Below are positions 8,200 to 8,953 of a stretch of DNA of 8,953 nucleotides, piece by piece; the first letter of the stretch is position 1, and each line of letters starts with the position of its first letter. A model generated the notes under the pieces. The model was not told where the DNA came from. It made no database searches and saw only the letters and a program-made list of their open reading frames with translations. Origin of the DNA: Dehalococcoidia bacterium (GTDB lineage Bacteria > Chloroflexota > Dehalococcoidia > Plut-88900); assembly GCA_012270635.1 (NCBI GenBank), contig JAAXHX010000421.1:1-8953 (forward strand), read 5' to 3'. The position numbers and the translations under genes were made by a program.

Positions 8200-8892
8200 A
8201 TGGCGCGATTCTGGATAGTGGAGACGGCGCTGCTGGCCTACCTGTTCGGGATGGGGGGATGGGTGATGTGGCAGACGGGAGGCGCAGCCGTGGACGTGGA
8301 GAAGGGTTGGGAGTGGCTCCTGGAAATCCGGGAGTGGAAAGACTGGGGAACCATGGTGTTCTCCCTGGTCCTGGCCGCGATTCTCGTATTGCCGATAGGT
8401 TTGTACTGGGCTCTTCAGGCCAGGAAGAAGCACCGGGTGTCGTTCTGGCTGGTGAGCATCCTGGCCCTGGCCCCACAGATGCCGGCGGCCCTTTCGTACA
8501 ACCGGGTGGACTGGTTGTCGTTCTGGAAATACCCGATGTTCACGACTGACATCCCCCAGCCCGTGGTGGCGCTGCTGCTACTGGTATCGCTGCTGCTTCT
8601 TGCGGCGCTGCACAGGGCGGGAGACCTGCGAAGGTTGACGGGAAAGCTGGCAGAGCTTCGGCTGGAGAGCAGCGAACGGGGCCTGCTGGTAAGGAACGAG
8701 TCCTTAGTATTGGGCGCGGTGACCGGGGGGAGCCTGCTGATCACCGGGGCACTACTGGCGGTGGGGATGGGGGTGTCGCAGCTGGGGGGGCCTTTGGGGA
8801 AGTCGCCGTGGCCGGTACTGAGCATAGGAGTAGCGGCAATGGCGCTTCTGTCTATGGTGGTGGCGCTATGGCTGCGTCGGGTGGAGGGGTGA
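8200..8892 (+). CDS. Unrecognised 6-TM membrane protein
   Basis: I recognise no family. The 230-residue product has about six hydrophobic helices at residues 5-24, 51-73, 80-98, 119-138, 168-190 and 204-226. Basic loops after helix 2 (QARKKHR) and helix 4 (HRAGDLRRLTGK), and the terminal LRRVEG, fit both ends being cytoplasmic. The outer loop between helices 1 and 2 is acidic and Trp-rich (VEKGWEWLLEIREWKDWG). The loop between helices 3 and 4 is aromatic (WLSFWKYPMF). No catalytic motif is evident. It starts four bases after the DUF58 stop with only a weak Shine-Dalgarno (GGCGGG), so coupling to the DUF58 gene is likely. Its place at the end of the MoxR-DUF58 pair suggests a membrane subunit of the same system. 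Confidence 0.85.
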   Translation: MARFWIVETALLAYLFGMGGWVMWQTGGAAVDVEKGWEWLLEIREWKDWGTMVFSLVLAAILVLPIGLYWALQARKKHRVSFWLVSILALAPQMPAALSYNRVDWLSFWKYPMFTTDIPQPVVALLLLVSLLLLAALHRAGDLRRLTGKLAELRLESSERGLLVRNESLVLGAVTGGSLLITGALLAVGMGVSQLGGPLGKSPWPVLSIGVAAMALLSMVVALWLRRVEG

Positions 8893-8893
8893 C

Positions 8894-8903
8894 GGGAGGG
8901 GGA
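8894..8903 (+). promoter_or_regulatory. Strong Shine-Dalgarno before a downstream start
   Basis: GGGAGGGGGA directly follows the TGA at 8890-8892 and places its GGAGG core 7 bases before the GTG at 8907. A site this strong at this position suggests that another gene begins here. Confidence 0.6.
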
Positions 8904-8906
8904 TTT

Positions 8907-8953
8907 GTGCCCAAGACGCATCTGAGGCCAGTTGAAGGTAGAAGGACATCCCC
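8907..8953 (+). CDS. Start of a downstream gene (3' partial)
   Basis: A frame opening with GTG at 8907 reads MPKTHLRPVEGRRTS and stays open to the window edge. It is supported by the strong ribosome site before it, the same-strand close packing of the cluster (14-base gap) and the absence of a terminator after the preceding gene. Only about 15 residues are visible, so no product can be proposed, and a different start cannot be ruled out. Confidence 0.5.
   Translation, partial: MPKTHLRPVEGRRTS

Noticed and set aside
8893..8906. Possible terminator after the 6-TM gene
   Set aside because: No stem-loop or T-run is present. The stretch is instead a strong Shine-Dalgarno before the GTG at 8907.

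Overview
The window is a single, tightly packed, same-strand gene cluster with very high coding density, high G+C (judged by eye), GTG and ATG starts, and frequent AGG and ATA codons. No rRNA, tRNA, IS element, CRISPR array or origin is visible. The organism is a high-G+C bacterium. The transglutaminase/Ig-like architecture together with MoxR and DUF58 would fit a Chloroflexota (Dehalococcoidia/SAR202-like) genome, but this is a weak inference from style, and an archaeon is not strictly excluded.

Layout. (1) Positions 1-3696 hold the 3' part of a very large membrane-anchored protein that begins upstream of the window. In order it has a transglutaminase-like core, eight predicted extracytoplasmic Ig-like domains (five of them in a gap-free 94-codon register), one transmembrane helix, a short linker containing a perfect 13-bp inverted repeat, two further Ig-like domains of a different 102-104-residue subtype, and a DUF4129-like helical C-terminus. 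(2) Positions 3697-5844 encode a 715-residue protein with about 12 membrane helices, a long cytoplasmic tail and a possible SH3-like end; I recognise no family. (3) Positions 5860-6861 encode a MoxR-family AAA+ ATPase with all key motifs. (4) Positions 6861-8195 encode a DUF58/VWA-like membrane protein overlapping the MoxR stop codon by one base. (5) Positions 8200-8892 encode a 230-residue protein with six membrane helices and no recognised family. (6) A start with a strong Shine-Dalgarno at 8907 probably opens another gene that runs off the window.

How they may work together. MoxR + DUF58 + transglutaminase/DUF4129 is a recurrent conserved neighbourhood in bacteria, in which the MoxR ATPase is thought to act with a VWA/DUF58 partner as a chaperone or remodeller for envelope or secreted targets. 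Here the gene junctions (0, 15, -1 and 4 bases) point to one transcript and translational coupling. The unusual parts are the two unfamiliar multi-spanning proteins and the beta-rich domains predicted on the cytoplasmic side of both large membrane proteins. These could be docking modules for the MoxR/DUF58 machine, which is inference. No promoter or terminator is visible, consistent with the window lying inside a longer operon.
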